9,558 nt of DNA from Candidatus Subteraquimicrobium carltonvillense (GCA_002339355.1 DDKQ01000027.1:1-9558), one strand, 5' to 3'. Shown: positions 1 to 7,262, counted from the first letter of the stretch. The notes: generated by a model from the sequence alone, not told the origin. A program made the numbers and translations.

Positions 1-43
1 TAATTCTCAAAACTTACAGGTAAAACCTAGCATTTTTCAGATA

Positions 44-241
44 TTAGCAACAATCTATTAAACGGCGCCAAAAATTCTCGAGAATATTCCTTGCAATTTG
101 AGAGAGTTCAGCGAAATTAAGGGTGGAGTGGATGATGTTTACTATGTTATAAATTTGTTGCAAATCCTGGTACCTTTTGTCTAACTCTTTTCTGGTTTTG
201 AGCAGCTCATAGTTGAGCCTTTGAATTTCGTTAATACCCAT
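44..241 (-). CDS. 65-residue coiled coil / GAF-start fragment, probably a truncated sensor gene
   Basis: The product is charged and helical at its N-terminus (residues 5-30, heptad-like LNYELLKTRKELDKR). It then runs into IYNIVNIIHSTLNFAEL, which resembles the first helix of GAF domains in bacterial sensor proteins. The frame stops at residue 65, before a GAF domain could fold. The ATG has a good ribosome binding site (GGAG about 7 bases upstream), so it may still be translated. Downstream, another frame reads LLLISEKC, a stop, then VLPVSFEN, which fits the next two GAF strands. Adding one T to the T5 run (plus-strand 70-74) would join the frames, but a TAG still follows. I infer a decayed or misassembled GAF protein gene; a genuine small protein is the alternative. 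Confidence 0.4.
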   Translation of the reverse strand: MGINEIQRLNYELLKTRKELDKRYQDLQQIYNIVNIIHSTLNFAELSQIARNILENFWRRLIDCC

Positions 242-360
242 TACATTCTCCGAGAGAGTTCCATCCCTTTATTTTTGAACATATTATGCTCTCTCCTTTT
301 TTCGGCTATTTATATAAATTACATGAGTGGGTCATATAAATCACTGAATATTCTTCTGAA
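242..360. other. AT-rich spacer without a recognised gene
   Basis: This AT-rich stretch lies between the structured element (361-510) and the coiled-coil/GAF fragment. On the minus strand it holds several TATAAA- and CATAAT-like hexamers, any of which could be a -10 box for the fragment. None has a convincing -35 box at 16-18 bases, so I call no promoter. No hairpin followed by a U tract is seen. Confidence 0.4.
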
Positions 361-510
361 GGGGGTGAGCTAAGGAGGCGCCCAGACGGGCGACTGTATG
401 GTCGACTCTGAGCACGCTGTTAAACCCCGACTCGTCGGGGAAGAGCTGCGGCAAATTGCGTGCCCGAAGGGCGAATAGCAATTTCGCGGAAATCTAAGCG
501 GAGCTTCTTG
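361..510 (+). ncRNA. Highly structured GC-rich element; candidate stand-alone RNA (possibly HEARO / IscB omega-RNA class)
   Basis: Several helices pack into about 130 bases with no plausible reading frame: CGCCC/GGGCG (379-383 with 388-392, loop AGAC); CGAC/GTCG (391-394 with 401-404); GAG/CTC (375-377 with 406-408) closing both; CCCCGA/TCGGGG (425-430 with 435-440); and a long hairpin AAATTGC/GCAATTT (453-459 with 478-484) containing GCCC-GAA-GGGC. In addition GCACGC (412-417) pairs perfectly with GCGTGC (458-463), which would form a pseudoknot. The density of helices and the jump in GC against the AT-rich flank argue for a functional RNA. The GGTCGACTCTGAGC segment and overall layout remind me of HEARO (IscB omega) RNAs, but this is from memory. 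No IscB gene is adjacent, and the 3' part runs into the gltX stop. Strand is inferred; a structured gltX 3' UTR is the alternative. Confidence 0.45.
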
Positions 511-2101
511 GCAGGATTTTTTGTGCTCTCCTTAGGCGATCTATCGCGCGCCTCTTTCCCAAAAGTTCAAGGGTTTCAAAGAGGGGTGGGCTCACCATTC
601 TTCCGGTAACCGCAACCCTTATGGGTTGAAAAACCTCGCGAGGGTGAAATCCGAGTTCTTTCTGAAGAGACCTTAGAGTTTTTTCGATCCCCCTTGAATC
701 GAACCTATCCAAAGATTCCAACCTCTCTGTAGCCATTGATAAAACCTTGGGTACTTCAGGAGCACTTAAGATCTTTTCAACGGATTTTGGATCCCATTCC
801 ACATCTTTGAAGAAGAAATCCGCGAGCTTAATGATCTCGGCGAGATTTTTCATCCTCTCTTGCTCTAAAAAAACAAGCCTCTCTAACCAGCTCATTTTCC
901 TTTTATCCGGCGCCTCAGCTAAATAGCCCACCCTTTCAAGGAAGGGAATAATCTCGGCCACAAGCCTCTTAACTGGAGTATGGCGGATATAATAACCATT
1001 CATCCACTCAAGTTTTCCAATATCAAAGACTGCTGGGGCTTTCGATACCCTCTCCAGAGAAAATTTCTCGATCAGTTCATTCCTACTTATCAAGGTGGTT
1101 TTCTCATCTAAAGACCAGCCCAAGAGAGCCAAGTAGTTGACCATCGCTTCCGGTAGGTATCCTTTATTTCGATATTCTTCAATGGATGTAGCTCCGTGAC
1201 GCTTGCTCAAAGGTTTCCGATCAGGCCCCACAATCATCGGTAGATGCGCAAATAGCGGAGGTTCCGAGTTCAGAGCGTTGTATAGAAGAACCTGTTTTGG
1301 TGTGTTGGGCAGGTGATCCTCTCCCCGAATTACATGGGTAATCTCCATGGCTTTATCGTCGATAACTACGGCGAAGTTATAGGTGGGGCTGCCGTCGGCT
1401 CGAAGAAGGACGAAATCATCGAGGAGTCTATTCTCAAAGTGAACTTCGCCTCGAATGAGATCGGATATGGTGGTTACCCCTTCAAGGGGACAAGCAAATC
1501 TTATGGCTGGTTTCCGCTCCCTTTCGAGCACCCTCCTCTGCTCAGAGCTTAAGGCTCGGCATCTTCTGTCGTAGCGAGGCGGGATGCCCGCCTTGAGAGC
1601 TTCCTCGCGTCGAGTCTCAAGCTCCTCTGGAGTGCAGTAACAAAAGTAAGCCTTTTTTTCATCGAGCAAACGCTGGGCAGTCCCGTGATAGAGTGAGAAT
1701 CGTTCGGTCTGGCGATAGGGGCCTTCGTCCCAGTCCAGACCGAGCCATTTTAAGGAGGAAATAATCGCTTCTATCGCTTCCTCCGTCGATCTAGTGCGAT
1801 CGGTATCCTCTATCCTGAGAATGAAACTTCCCTTATTCTTTTGGGCAAAAAGCCAATTATAGAGAGCTGTTCGGGCTCCCCCAATATGCAAATAACCGGT
1901 GGGACTGGGAGCAAAGCGGACACGGACGGCTTGCCCTTTGTCCCTTATTACCTGTTGCAGGTCTTGTTCTGTTTGTTCTTCGAACCATTCTTCCTTAAGC
2001 TTGTGCCTTTTGTCGGGAATTACTTTCGTGGGAGGGGGCATCGGCTTTCTGATTGACTTGTAGATATCCAGTTCGTCCGAGGTTTTCTTTTTCTTACTCA
2101 T
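494..2101 (-). CDS. gltX: Glutamyl-tRNA synthetase with an extra N-terminal segment
   Basis: A cytoplasmic class I aminoacyl-tRNA synthetase that charges tRNA(Glu), and in many bacteria also tRNA(Gln). Numbered from an upstream ATG at 2134, the HIGH-type motif is in FAPSPTGYLHIGG (residues 74-86) and the KMSKS-type motif is PLSKRHG. A CYC...YDRRC cysteine set suggests the zinc site is kept. GEDHLPNTPKQ and the C-terminal helical anticodon-binding domain are complete. Three starts are possible: ATG at 2134, three bases past the preceding stop but with no ribosome binding site; ATG at 2116; and ATG at 2101, with GGTGGG four bases upstream. I prefer 2101, giving 535 residues. About 60 residues precede the catalytic domain, basic and proline-rich with KPMPPPTKV, which most GluRS lack. 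No ATG, GTG or TTG lies between KPMPPPTK and the catalytic core, so the extension is translated. It is coupled to the SAM hydrolase gene upstream. Confidence 0.95.
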   Translation of the reverse strand: MSKKKKTSDELDIYKSIRKPMPPPTKVIPDKRHKLKEEWFEEQTEQDLQQVIRDKGQAVRVRFAPSPTGYLHIGGARTALYNWLFAQKNKGSFILRIEDTDRTRSTEEAIEAIISSLKWLGLDWDEGPYRQTERFSLYHGTAQRLLDEKKAYFCYCTPEELETRREEALKAGIPPRYDRRCRALSSEQRRVLERERKPAIRFACPLEGVTTISDLIRGEVHFENRLLDDFVLLRADGSPTYNFAVVIDDKAMEITHVIRGEDHLPNTPKQVLLYNALNSEPPLFAHLPMIVGPDRKPLSKRHGATSIEEYRNKGYLPEAMVNYLALLGWSLDEKTTLISRNELIEKFSLERVSKAPAVFDIGKLEWMNGYYIRHTPVKRLVAEIIPFLERVGYLAEAPDKRKMSWLERLVFLEQERMKNLAEIIKLADFFFKDVEWDPKSVEKILSAPEVPKVLSMATERLESLDRFDSRGIEKTLRSLQKELGFHPREVFQPIRVAVTGRMVSPPLFETLELLGKRRAIDRLRRAQKILPRSSA

Positions 2102-2137
2102 GCATCCCACCGACATTCTAGTGATTATGTCCATGTT

Positions 2138-2962
2138 TCAATTTGACAACGGGTCACGCTCTCTTATCAGGGTAATTTTACTCCCAACTTTTAATCCTAA
2201 CTTGACGGCGGCACTTCCCTGGTTTACAGCAATACAAAGATGATCGGATGAATCCACCAATAAGAGGAGCTCACCAGCCTTTACTTCGCCAAAAGTCCTC
2301 AAAAGAGGCAAGATGACATTCTTCTCATTCCATTTTACCAAAATTTGGTTTTTCAATCTTATGCCACATTTCATCAACTCATGTAGGGTTACATTTAAGC
2401 GAAGGGTTCCAAATTTATCTACATAAATGACCTCGCAAATTATTTCCTCTCCTGAAATCCTTGCTTTGGACCAAGGGGTTTGGACAAGGTCATTTATATC
2501 GATTTCGGGTCCAAACTCATCCATATCCTTCCCTGCAGCTAGGTGAGCGGCAACGGGAGCGAAGATGTCTCTTCCGTGGAAGGAAGGGCAAATTGGCTTG
2601 TGCATATATCTTTCATTGGTTATCTCGACTACCCTTTTAATCCCTCCTAATCTTTGAGCTGCGGGAATAAGTAATCCATTATCGGGCCCTATCAGGTAAT
2701 CTCCTCTTTTGGTCAAAATTATTATAGCCCTTCTCTTGGTTCCCACACCGGGATCGACTACGGCTAAATGAACCCCCTTGGGCATGAAGGGAACTGCGCT
2801 GGCGAATAGTAGAGCACCCTTCTTTACATTGAAATTTGGAACTTTGTGAGAAATATCGATGATCTCAGCGTGGGGAGCAATCCCCTTCATGACACCTTTG
2901 CAGACTCCAACCCATTCATCGGACAGGCCAAAATCGCTTAAGAATGTTATAATGGGACCCAT
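2138..2962 (-). CDS. SAM hydrolase / SAM hydroxide adenosyltransferase (DUF62 family)
   Basis: Members of this family use water to split S-adenosylmethionine into adenosine and methionine; relatives are the SAM-dependent fluorinase and chlorinase. Hallmarks are FLSDFG at residues 7-12, IDISH, VVDPGVGT, the PDNGLL loop, SFHGRDIFAPVAAHLA, VIYVDKFG and a C-terminal beta domain ending IAVNQGSAA. The Asp-Arg-His triad described for an archaeal family member is present as D70, R77 and H129. The start at 2962 is chosen because GAGGGGAG lies just upstream and the protein then opens MGPIITFLSDFG, as usual. An in-frame ATG at 2989 would add nine residues without a good site. The stop is three bases from the first possible gltX ATG, so the two are cotranscribed. 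The halogenase-specific insertions were not checked, so hydrolase rather than halogenase is inferred. Confidence 0.9.
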   Translation of the reverse strand: MGPIITFLSDFGLSDEWVGVCKGVMKGIAPHAEIIDISHKVPNFNVKKGALLFASAVPFMPKGVHLAVVDPGVGTKRRAIIILTKRGDYLIGPDNGLLIPAAQRLGGIKRVVEITNERYMHKPICPSFHGRDIFAPVAAHLAAGKDMDEFGPEIDINDLVQTPWSKARISGEEIICEVIYVDKFGTLRLNVTLHELMKCGIRLKNQILVKWNEKNVILPLLRTFGEVKAGELLLLVDSSDHLCIAVNQGSAAVKLGLKVGSKITLIRERDPLSN

Positions 2963-2989
2963 TTTTCTCCCCTCAATCCCCCGTTTCAT

Positions 2990-3104
2990 ATAAGTATAAA
3001 ATGATTAAAGTGTCTCGAATGTATAAAATGTAAACTAAACTCGTTAATAGTCCAGGTTACGACTCAGCCCGTAGATTTATGTCTGGGCAAGAAGCTTGGA
3101 AAAC
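2990..3104 (-). promoter_or_regulatory. AT-rich intergenic region, possible promoter for the SAM hydrolase-gltX pair
   Basis: This is the largest spacer between protein genes after the riboswitch leader. On the minus strand the last 50 bases are very AT-rich and hold TATACT (2993-2998), about 30 bases upstream of the preferred start at 2962. TATACA and TTTAAT are further -10-like hexamers. No strong -35 box stands 16-18 bases from any of them. Near the radical SAM stop, GCCC-AGA / TCT-GGGC (3068-3089) makes a small bulged hairpin without a U tract, so it is not a convincing terminator. Confidence 0.3.
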
Positions 3105-4418
3105 TTACAGATGACGATCTTCCAGGCTAATCTGATAAAGCCTCCGGTAGACCACATTTATTTGCCAGAATACAAAAAACTTATATATGGAGCGCAGGTG
3201 CCGTAAGGATTTGAGCATTCTCATGAAGATTGCCCAATAGGAGTAAACCTTCTGGCAGGCCCAATCATAATGGGCTCGAAATTCCTCGGGTGACATGAGC
3301 TTGGGACGGAACACCACGTGAGTAGTGTCATATTTCTCCCACCTGTTGTGCAGGATGCGTCCGGTTTCCTCCAACTTCTCGCGGAGAGCAGTTCCCGGAT
3401 AGGGAGTTAACACAGTAAGTTGGGGAACCTCTATATTCAACCGTTTGATGAAATTCACGGTTCTCTTAAATACACCCGGATCTTCTTCATCAAACCCGAA
3501 GACAAAGCAACCAATAATCCCTATTCCCTGGGAATGAATCCTTCGAATGGCCTCTGCGTATTCGATTATCTTATTCACCTTTTTGCCCATGGCTTCGATG
3601 GCCTCGTTCACCAGGGATTCGAAACCTATGAGCATTCCAACGCAGCCACTGCTTGCAGCCAACTTTAGCAAGGACCAATCCTTTGCCAGATTGAGGGAAC
3701 CTTGACTTATCCACTTTATCTTCAAAGGGATCAAGGCTTTGAAAAGCTCCTTAGCATACTTGGGATTTCCCACAATATTATTGTCGGTGAAGAATACAAA
3801 CCTCCCCTTCAAATCCTTTATCTCTTGTACAACCTCCTGGATGGGTCGATAGCGGATGTTGTTACCGAAGAAAGTCGTGGTAGAGCAAAAACTGCAGTTG
3901 AAGGGACAGCCCCTTGATGTCTCTACTTTGGGGACATTCACATAAGCTTTTTCATTCATTAAATCTCGACGAGGCCTTGACAGATTCGTCAGATCAGGTT
4001 TCTTCTCTAAACGATAGAATTTTTGAAGACTCCCTCTTCTGAAATCATCGAGCATCTTCTGCCAGACTCCCTCCGCTTCTCCCAGGATAATAGCATCGGC
4101 ATGGGCAATTGCTTCCTCTGGCACGAGGGTAGGATGAACGCCTCCCATCGCTACCTTTACCCCTCGAGCACGAAACTCATCGGCAATCTCATAGGCCCGG
4201 GGGGCACTTGGGGTAAGAGTGGTGATGCAAACCAGATCAACCGGTTTATTGAAATCGATTTCCTCCACATTCTCATCGGTGATGGAGACTTCAATGTCGG
4301 GGGGATTCAACCCAGCTAAAATGGGTGGAGTTAAGGAGCTCATATACATCTTTCCAAATAACCTCACATTCGTTGGATGATAAGGTTGGATAATTTCTAA
4401 CTTCAAAATAATCACCAT
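3105..4418 (-). CDS. B12-binding-like radical SAM protein, substrate unknown
   Basis: The N-terminal ~140 residues form a B12-binding-like Rossmann domain (VDLVCITTLT, then VAMGGVHPTLVPEEA and ADAIILGEAEG). A radical SAM domain follows with the [4Fe-4S] motif CPFNCSFC at C171, C175 and C178, then FVFFTDNNIVGN, a GFES strand and LTPYPGTALREKLEETGRI. The C-terminal ~80 residues are basic and aromatic and resemble the helical tail (DUF4070-like) of this group. The cobalamin-ligating DxHxxG motif is absent, so cobalamin binding is uncertain. Relatives include hopanoid-modifying enzymes and many unassigned proteins; I cannot name a substrate. The ATG at 4418 has a GGAG only 15 bases upstream; a TTG four codons later (LKLEIIQPYHP) is possible. 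It lies nine bases after the cupin stop, in the same operon. Confidence 0.88.
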   Translation of the reverse strand: MVIILKLEIIQPYHPTNVRLFGKMYMSSLTPPILAGLNPPDIEVSITDENVEEIDFNKPVDLVCITTLTPSAPRAYEIADEFRARGVKVAMGGVHPTLVPEEAIAHADAIILGEAEGVWQKMLDDFRRGSLQKFYRLEKKPDLTNLSRPRRDLMNEKAYVNVPKVETSRGCPFNCSFCSTTTFFGNNIRYRPIQEVVQEIKDLKGRFVFFTDNNIVGNPKYAKELFKALIPLKIKWISQGSLNLAKDWSLLKLAASSGCVGMLIGFESLVNEAIEAMGKKVNKIIEYAEAIRRIHSQGIGIIGCFVFGFDEEDPGVFKRTVNFIKRLNIEVPQLTVLTPYPGTALREKLEETGRILHNRWEKYDTTHVVFRPKLMSPEEFRAHYDWACQKVYSYWAIFMRMLKSLRHLRSIYKFFVFWQINVVYRRLYQISLEDRHL

Positions 4419-4427
4419 CCATTGATT

Positions 4428-4769
4428 TTAAATCTCCAATTCCCTTCCATAATCATCTGCGAGCCTGTGGACATCATCCTCAAGGGAATAGCCGAAGGCA
4501 ACCTCCAATATCCTCCCCCTTTTTCCCTTGGAGGATATGCGGTGAACCTGACCCGCTGGGATGAAAAACTCTTCACCCACCTTGGCATCGTGGATCTCAT
4601 CACCGATTTGAACCCTTAAACCCTTGTCCAGTATCACCCAGGTGTCGCTCCTTAAGTTGTGCCAATGCAAACTGGTTTCTTGATTGGGTTGTATGGTGAT
4701 GAGCTTCACGGAACAGGTTTTATTGAGAGCATAAATGTTTAAATGACCCCAAGGCTTATCGACCTTCAT
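4428..4769 (-). CDS. Cupin protein resembling the C-terminal domain of type II mannose-6-phosphate isomerase
   Basis: A small single-domain cupin. It follows the pattern of the phosphomannose isomerase domain at the C-terminus of bifunctional ManC/AlgA proteins: KPWG near the start, VKLITIQPNQETSLHWH, then WVILDKGLRVQIGDE, EEFFIPAGQVHRI, LEVAFG, EDDVHRLADDYGR. Metal ligands would come from the HWH pair, the following acidic residue (D in RSDTW, usually E) and the H of GQVHR. Family members can be sugar-phosphate isomerases or only sugar-binding; activity is unproven. The start is ambiguous: I chose ATG at 4769 because AAGGTGG sits five bases upstream. ATG at 4784 or a TTG at 4817 would lengthen it to 118 or 129 residues. 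It directly follows ribH, and a TATAAT lies at 4806-4811 without a matching -35 box. Confidence 0.82.
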   Translation of the reverse strand: MKVDKPWGHLNIYALNKTCSVKLITIQPNQETSLHWHNLRSDTWVILDKGLRVQIGDEIHDAKVGEEFFIPAGQVHRISSKGKRGRILEVAFGYSLEDDVHRLADDYGRELEI

Positions 4770-4837
4770 GACCACCACCTTCATTCTTCTATCATATTCA
4801 TTCACATTATAGCGCAAATCAAAATCAAACCTTCGAT

Positions 4838-5299
4838 CTATAAAATTTTCAAAAGATTGACCATTTCAATGGTGGACATGGCTGCCTGCCAACCCTTGTT
4901 GCCGGATTTAGTGCCAGCGCGCTCTATTGCTTGCTCGATGGTATCGGCGGTAATTATCCCAAAGGAGATGGGGACACCGGTATCCAAATTTATCTTGGCA
5001 ATGCCCTTGGCTACCTCGCTGCAGATGTATTCAAAATGGGGGGTATCACCCCGAAGAATCACCCCCAGACAGATAAGACCGTCGTATCTTTTCGAGAGGG
5101 CCATCCTCCTGGCGATCAATGGTATCTCAAAGGAACCAGGGGTCCAGACCACCTCGATGTTTTCATCCCGAGCATCATGTCGCTTGAGGGCATCCATTGC
5201 CCCTTCCAAAAGTCTTTTACTTAAAAACTCATTGAATCGACTGACGATGATCCCAAATTTAAAATCCCGCGCGATAAGTTTTCCTTCATAAATTTTCAT
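4838..5299 (-). CDS. ribH: 6,7-dimethyl-8-ribityllumazine synthase
   Basis: Condenses 3,4-dihydroxy-2-butanone 4-phosphate (from RibBA) with 5-amino-6-ribitylaminouracil (downstream of RibD) to give the lumazine that RibE dismutates. At 153 residues it has the full family length. Visible motifs are SRFNEF (20-25), the substrate loop GSFEIP (55-60), GVILRGDTPHFEYI with the catalytic H88, and IERAGTKSGNKGWQAA with R127, numbered as in the Bacillus subtilis enzyme. The family assembles into pentamers or 60-mer shells in the cytoplasm. The ATG has GGGAGG six bases upstream. It is the last riboflavin gene, about 80 bases after ribBA with no terminator between them, so it should share the FMN-controlled transcript. 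Confidence 0.97.
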   Translation of the reverse strand: MKIYEGKLIARDFKFGIIVSRFNEFLSKRLLEGAMDALKRHDARDENIEVVWTPGSFEIPLIARRMALSKRYDGLICLGVILRGDTPHFEYICSEVAKGIAKINLDTGVPISFGIITADTIEQAIERAGTKSGNKGWQAAMSTIEMVNLLKIL

Positions 5300-5380
5300 G
5301 ATTTCCTCCCTTCCATTATCGACCCCTGGTTACTCAAAAATCGTCGCCTGCAGTGAGTTAAGAATTGCTTTTTCGAGCGA

Positions 5381-6589
5381 CTAGTCTTCTAGCTCAAATA
5401 GGTGGGCTAATTTATCCCTTTTGACTCGCAAGTAGTCGATGTTGTGAAAACTAGGTCGTACAACCAGCGGTACCCTTTCGGTGATCTTTAAACCATAACC
5501 CTCTAATCCCACTATCTTTCTGGGGTTATTGGTCATTAAACGCATCGATGTGATGCCCAAATCGACCAATATTTGAGCCCCAATGCCATAGTCCCTGAGG
5601 TCTGGGGGGAAACCCAGCTCTTTATTCGCTTCTACCGTATCCTTCCCTTCCTCCTGAAGCTCATAAGCTCTAAGTTTATTGACAAGCCCTATGCCTCTCC
5701 CCTCCTGTCCTATAATGTACAGAAAGACTCCGCGCCCCTCCTGAGCTATCTTCTTTAAAGCTTCCTCCAATTGACCTCCGCAATCGCAGCGAAGGGAGCG
5801 AAATACATCTCCGGTCAAGCACTCAGAGTGAACTCGAACCAGGATATCATTTCCGCCTTCAACTTTCCCCTTGACCAGTGCTAAATGGCATTTTCCATCC
5901 AAAATACTTTCATAACCGATGGCTGTAAACATCCCATATTTTGTGGGTAGATTTACCTCCGCGATGCGTCTCACGAGTTTCTCGGTGCGGTGGCGAAATC
6001 TAATTAGGTCTGCAATGGTTGTCATCTTCAGACCAAATTTTCCTGCGATTTTCTCCAATTGGGGAACCCGGGCCATGGTTCCATCCTCATTCATGATCTC
6101 ACAGATGACACCCGCTGGGGAAAGTCCCGCTAATCTTGCCAAATCCACGGCTGCTTCGGTATGCCCGGCTCTCTCCAAAACCCCACCTTTTCTGGCTCGA
6201 AGCGGGAAAATGTGACCGGGCATGGAAATATCCTCCGGCTCGGTCTTGGGATTTACGACCGTTCGGATGGTGGTCGCTCTATCGCGTGCGGATATCCCCG
6301 TAGTTGTGCCGTGCTTCGCATCGATAGAAACCGTGAAGGCGGTTTCATGAAATGATGTATTGTCAGGAACCATGGTTGGGATTTTAAGCTGGTCCAACCT
6401 CTCGGGAGTACAGGGTAAACAAATGAGACCTCTCCCGTGTTTAGCCATAAAATTTATGGCCTCAGGGGTAACTCTCTCCGCAGCCATGCAGAAATCTCCC
6501 TCATTTTCACGATCCTCATCATCAACTACGATGACCATCCCACCCCTTTTTATCTTCTCGATCGCTTCTTCGATGGAACTAAAAGCCAC
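5381..6589 (-). CDS. ribBA: Bifunctional 3,4-dihydroxy-2-butanone 4-phosphate synthase / GTP cyclohydrolase II
   Basis: Makes both entry compounds of riboflavin synthesis. The N-terminal half (1-~200) is DHBP synthase acting on ribulose 5-phosphate: DDEDRENEGD at 23-32, HGRGLICLPC, and HTEAAVDLARLAG with H143 and E145. The C-terminal half is GTP cyclohydrolase II, with zinc cysteines C257, C268 and C270 in CLTGDVFRSLRCDCGG, then GQEGRGIGL and NNPRKI. All the key motifs seen are intact, so both activities are expected. The start is GTG at 6587-6589 with a strong GGGGAGGTG about five bases away. The ribE stop TGA falls inside that ribosome binding site, so the two genes are probably translationally coupled. 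At 402 residues it has normal length for the fused form. Confidence 0.97.
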   Translation of the reverse strand: MAFSSIEEAIEKIKRGGMVIVVDDEDRENEGDFCMAAERVTPEAINFMAKHGRGLICLPCTPERLDQLKIPTMVPDNTSFHETAFTVSIDAKHGTTTGISARDRATTIRTVVNPKTEPEDISMPGHIFPLRARKGGVLERAGHTEAAVDLARLAGLSPAGVICEIMNEDGTMARVPQLEKIAGKFGLKMTTIADLIRFRHRTEKLVRRIAEVNLPTKYGMFTAIGYESILDGKCHLALVKGKVEGGNDILVRVHSECLTGDVFRSLRCDCGGQLEEALKKIAQEGRGVFLYIIGQEGRGIGLVNKLRAYELQEEGKDTVEANKELGFPPDLRDYGIGAQILVDLGITSMRLMTNNPRKIVGLEGYGLKITERVPLVVRPSFHNIDYLRVKRDKLAHLFELED

Positions 6590-6593
6590 TTTT

Positions 6594-7241
6594 TCACCTC
6601 CCCGAAATAAAACCGTGTTTTAAAAGCGTTTCTAAAGTTAGATTGCCCCTAACCGATTTTCTTAAGAAGCTTTCGATATACTTTCCGAAAATATCCGCCT
6701 CCAAATTTACTTTGATACCCGGACCCTTAAAGCCCAATGTTGTTACCCTTGCCGTGTGGGGAATAATGGAAATAGTGAAAGCGGAAGTGGAAATATCGAC
6801 TATGGTCAGACTCACTCCGTCCACTGCAATTGATCCTTGCGGTATTAAATATTGACTAATTCGAGACGGAGCCTCAATCTTAAGGATAATTGCATTTTCT
6901 TTCCTAAATTTGTTGAGGATTGCTCCTACATCATCAACGTGACCTGTTACCATATGTCCGCCAAGACGATCACAGAATCTCAAAGCCCTTTCCAAATTCA
7001 CAGCATCTCTGGATTTTAACTCGCCCAGATTCGTCTTTTTTAACGTCTCAGGCGAAATATCCACTCGAAATCCATTCTCCCTTCGCTCGGTAACCGTGAG
7101 ACAGACTCCATTTACGGCGATGGAGTCTCCAATCTTCAAATCCTCCGTCACCTTTGGGGCAAATACCTCCAAAATGCATTTACCTCTGCTTTTCGTAAGT
7201 GCTTTAACTTCCCCAAGTTCCTCAATTATGCCCGTGAACAT
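6594..7241 (-). CDS. ribE: Riboflavin synthase, alpha type
   Basis: Dismutates two molecules of 6,7-dimethyl-8-ribityllumazine into riboflavin and 5-amino-6-ribitylaminouracil. The protein is two tandem lumazine-binding barrels. The first opens MFTGIIEELG and includes GVCLTVTE; the second starts at GGHMVTGHVDDVG and includes GVSLTIVD and IPHTARVTTLG, closing with NLEADIFGKY, followed by a short helical tail used for trimerisation in this family. I take the ATG at 7241 as start, since MFTGIIE is the near-universal N-terminus and GGTGG lies five bases upstream. A GTG nine bases earlier (7250) is in frame but has no ribosome binding site. This gives 215 residues, a usual length. It follows ribD across a 60-base spacer holding a stable hairpin. 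Confidence 0.97.
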   Translation of the reverse strand: MFTGIIEELGEVKALTKSRGKCILEVFAPKVTEDLKIGDSIAVNGVCLTVTERRENGFRVDISPETLKKTNLGELKSRDAVNLERALRFCDRLGGHMVTGHVDDVGAILNKFRKENAIILKIEAPSRISQYLIPQGSIAVDGVSLTIVDISTSAFTISIIPHTARVTTLGFKGPGIKVNLEADIFGKYIESFLRKSVRGNLTLETLLKHGFISGR

Positions 7242-7262
7242 CTCAACCACCGTCGCAATTAG

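Noticed and set aside
425..440. CCCCGACTCGTCGGGG hairpin as the gltX terminator
   Set aside because: Only three T follow it on the minus strand, and the stem is part of a larger fold with helices on both sides.
361..490. tRNA gene, tmRNA or RNase P RNA downstream of gltX
   Set aside because: No GTTCGA T-loop with acceptor pairing on either strand, no tmRNA-like 3' end and no GAGGAAAGTC RNase P core.
4023..4319. 98-residue plus-strand frame, and similar frames at 3420-3668, 3702-3917, 5919-6215 and 7367-7771
   Set aside because: All are antisense to well-supported enzymes and show no family motifs.
4806..4811. Perfect TATAAT before the cupin gene as an internal promoter
   Set aside because: No -35-like hexamer lies 15-19 bases upstream and there is no extended -10 TGn; left as a note in the cupin entry.
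4743..5291. 182-residue plus-strand frame
   Set aside because: It is antisense to ribH and the cupin start; it has no domain or ribosome binding site, while the opposite strand has full family motifs.
7239..7250. GTG at 7250 as the ribE start
   Set aside because: It has no ribosome binding site and would add three residues before the conserved MFTGIIE; the ATG at 7241 has GGTGG.
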